NCBI RefSeq assembly: GCF_029504575.1
Contig: NZ_JAQFII010000001.1
Coordinates: forward strand, 2,976,001-3,040,000
DNA: 64,000 bases
DNA from: Streptomyces sp. SPB162
GTDB taxonomy: Bacteria > Actinomycetota > Actinomycetes > Streptomycetales > Streptomycetaceae
Direction of reading: 5' to 3'
Within the stretch, counting starts at the first letter, position 1. Every line of letters starts with the position of its first letter. The translations under genes were made by a program, and so were the position numbers. The notes below the pieces were generated by a model, which saw only the letters and a list, made by a program, of their open reading frames with translations, did no database searches and was not told where the DNA came from. Below are positions 60,725-64,000 of the stretch, piece after piece.

Positions 60725-62035
60725 ATGGCTCTCACCGGACGCACCGCCCTTCTCGCCGCGCTCGGCGCCCTCGCCGTCGGCATGCTGCTCCCCGGTTGGA
60801 GCGGCATCCTCGCCGTCGAAGGCGTCCTTCTCCTCGGAATTCTGTGCGACCTCGCGCTCGCCGCGCCAGTGCGAAAGCTCCATTTCACTCGAATCGGTGA
60901 CACATCCGTTCGACTCGGTGACACCGCCGCCGTCACGCTGACCGTCACCAATCCCGGTCGCCGCCCGCTGCGCGGGCTGCTGCGCGACTCCTGGCCGCCC
61001 AGCAGCTGGCAACCGGGCACCGAAGTGACCGCGTCACGGCACCGGTTGACAGTCCCACCGGGCGAGCGCCGCCGCGTCACGACCGTGCTGCACCCCACCC
61101 GCCGCGGCGACCGCCAGGCCGAACGCGTCACCGTGCGCTCGCACGGTCCGCTGGGCCTCGCCGCCCGCCAGGGGTCGCACAGCATCCCATGGACCGTCCG
61201 CGTGCTCCCGCCGTTCACCAGCCGCAAACACCTGCCCTCGCGGCTGGCCCGGCTCCGCGAACTCGACGGCCGCACCTCGCTCCTGATCCGCGGTCAGGGC
61301 ACCGAATTCGACTCGCTGCGCGAGTACATCCCCGGCGACGACACCCGCTCCATCGACTGGCGCGCGAGCGCCCGCCGCACGACGGTCGCCGTACGCACCT
61401 GGCGTCCGGAACGCGACCGCCACATCCTGATCGTGCTCGACACCAGCCGCACCTCGGCGGGGCGCGTCGGCGACGCCCCGCGCCTCGACGCCGCCATGGA
61501 CGCCGCGCTCCTGCTCGCCGTCCTCGCCGGCCGGGCCGGCGACCGCGTGGACCTCCTCGCGCACGACCGCCGCATCCGCGCCTCCGTCCAGAGCCGCGGC
61601 ACCACCGACATGCTTCCGGCGCTCGTCAACGCGATGGCGCCGATCGAACCCGAACTGGTCGAGTCCGACGCCAGGGGCCTGGTCGCCGCGATCCTGCAGC
61701 GCGCCCCCCGCCGGTCCCTCGTCGTGCTGCTCACCGGCCTGGACGCGGCCCCCATGGAAGAGGGCCTGCTGCCCGTCCTCCCCCAGCTCACCCACCGGCA
61801 CGAAGTCCTCGTCGCCTCCGTGGCCGACCCTCGCGTCGAGGAAATGGCCCACGGCCGCGGCACGCTGGAGAGCGTCTACGCGGCAGCGGCCGCGGAACAG
61901 TCGCGCGCCGAACGCCGCCGCACCAGCCAACGCCTCTCCCGCCACGGCATCACCGTCGTGGACGCCCCACCCGCGGACATCGCTCCCGCGCTCGCGGACG
62001 CGTACCTGGCCTTGAAGGCCGCCGGCCGCCTGTAG
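60725..62035 (+). CDS. DUF58 domain protein
   Basis: A 436-residue protein with two N-terminal membrane helices (about 5-45), a beta-rich region, and the DUF58/VWA-like signature DSLREYIPGDDTRSIDWRAS followed by a MIDAS-like HILIVLDTSRTS. It is the usual partner of MoxR. It lies 17 bp after moxR and closes the operon. Confidence 0.93.
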   Translation: MALTGRTALLAALGALAVGMLLPGWSGILAVEGVLLLGILCDLALAAPVRKLHFTRIGDTSVRLGDTAAVTLTVTNPGRRPLRGLLRDSWPPSSWQPGTEVTASRHRLTVPPGERRRVTTVLHPTRRGDRQAERVTVRSHGPLGLAARQGSHSIPWTVRVLPPFTSRKHLPSRLARLRELDGRTSLLIRGQGTEFDSLREYIPGDDTRSIDWRASARRTTVAVRTWRPERDRHILIVLDTSRTSAGRVGDAPRLDAAMDAALLLAVLAGRAGDRVDLLAHDRRIRASVQSRGTTDMLPALVNAMAPIEPELVESDARGLVAAILQRAPRRSLVVLLTGLDAAPMEEGLLPVLPQLTHRHEVLVASVADPRVEEMAHGRGTLESVYAAAAAEQSRAERRRTSQRLSRHGITVVDAPPADIAPALADAYLALKAAGRL

Positions 62036-62169
62036 GACTGGCGTCCTGACCGACCGATGGAGTCCTGCGGTCCTCGCTCTTGGACGACCCGTGGCCCCCC
62101 TGCGGGGCTTCGGGGATCGGGGCCCCGAAGGGTTCGGCGACCCTCTCCATCCGGCAACGGGTCAACGCA

Positions 62170-62205
62170 AAGAAGCCCCTCAGGCTATTGCCTGAGGGGC
62201 TTCTT
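62170..62205 (-). terminator. rRNA operon terminator
   Basis: AAGAAGCCCCTCAGGC and GCCTGAGGGGCTTCTT form a perfect 16-bp stem with a 4-base loop directly beyond the 5S gene on the minus strand, followed by a short T run. Confidence 0.93.
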
Positions 62206-62215
62206 CTCAAAGATT

Positions 62216-62334
62216 GTTCGGCGGCGTCCTACTCTCCCACAGGGTCCCCCCTGCAGTACCATCGGCGCTGAAAGGCTTAGCTTCCGGGTTCGGAATGTAA
62301 CCGGGCGTTTCCCTAACGCTATGACCACCGAAAC
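62216..62334 (-). rRNA. rrf: 5S ribosomal RNA
   Basis: About 119 nt with the standard 5S features on the minus strand: GGTGGTCATAGCG near the 5' end, CCCGGTTACATTCCGAACCC, and GGACCCTGTGGGAGAGTAGG towards the 3' end. The terminal helix pairs GTTTCGG with the complementary end. It lies 80 bp after 23S rRNA. Confidence 0.96.
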
Positions 62335-62413
62335 ACTATGAAGTTAACCAACCGGGTATCATCACGGTTCGTTACTTCAGAACTACACAGTGGACGCGAA
62401 GCAAAAATAGTTA

Positions 62414-64000
<1,587 letters not shown>

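Overview
The window is high-GC chromosomal DNA from an actinomycete, almost certainly a Streptomyces or close relative. Evidence: strong GC bias at third codon positions, frequent GTG starts, a tmRNA with the tag ANTKRDASAFSLAA, XRE/DUF397 regulators, a LAxTG sortase substrate, MtrAB-LpqB, and a gene order that follows the conserved Streptomyces core (nnaR-narK, ssrA-smpB-ctp-ftsX-ftsE, prfB, two Ser/Thr kinases, NAD-glutamate dehydrogenase, secA, hpf, comF, lpqB-mtrB-mtrA, mtnA). No phage, plasmid, IS element or CRISPR array is visible.

Layout. 0-8.3 kb: the 5' part of a HelD-type helicase, a CGNR zinc-finger protein, the nitrate regulator NnaR and nitrate transporter NarK, then a divergent LysR/MFS pair with a T-N11-A box between them. 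8.3-12.8 kb: ssrA and smpB (trans-translation), a C-terminal processing protease, ftsX and ftsE, and a small zinc-ribbon membrane protein. 12.8-15.8 kb: a gene-free block of about 1.1 kb with three direct and two inverted copies of a ~150-bp element, followed by a regulatory module (RsbW-like ATPase, XRE/DUF5753, DUF397) with a striking near-perfect 30-bp palindrome in its divergent intergenic region. 15.8-25.8 kb: LAKTG surface protein, prfB, two receptor-type Ser/Thr kinases, and a large FHA/FtsK-SpoIIIE ATPase. 26-35.5 kb: a sugar-type ABC importer without its own ATPase, whose first permease carries an inserted beta-sandwich domain, a glycosyltransferase/CDP-glycerol glycerophosphotransferase fusion, a methyltransferase, and a kinase with altered catalytic motifs. 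35.6-45.7 kb: the 180-kDa-type NAD-glutamate dehydrogenase, a HAD hydrolase, two small conserved proteins and secA. 45.9-62 kb: an acetyltransferase, a G-rich tandem array, a YcaQ-type DNA glycosylase, a NarL-type response regulator, hpf, comF, lpqB-mtrB-mtrA, mtnA, and a DUF4129/DUF4350/MoxR/DUF58 operon. 62.2-64 kb: 5S and the 3' part of 23S rRNA on the minus strand, with a terminator.

Five genes (XRE regulator, pkaA-like kinase, glycosyltransferase fusion, acetyltransferase, DUF4129 protein) each carry a reading-frame break that is repaired by removing a single G from a short G-run on the coding strand. The uniformity of these breaks points first to systematic base-calling error rather than independent gene decay; this matters for anyone using the sequence.

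I did not find a clear-cut new defence or biosynthetic system. The best candidates for undescribed biology are the inverted ~150-bp repeat block, the operator-like palindrome at the XRE/DUF397 locus, the domain insertion in the ABC permease, and the G-quadruplex-prone array at 46.5 kb.
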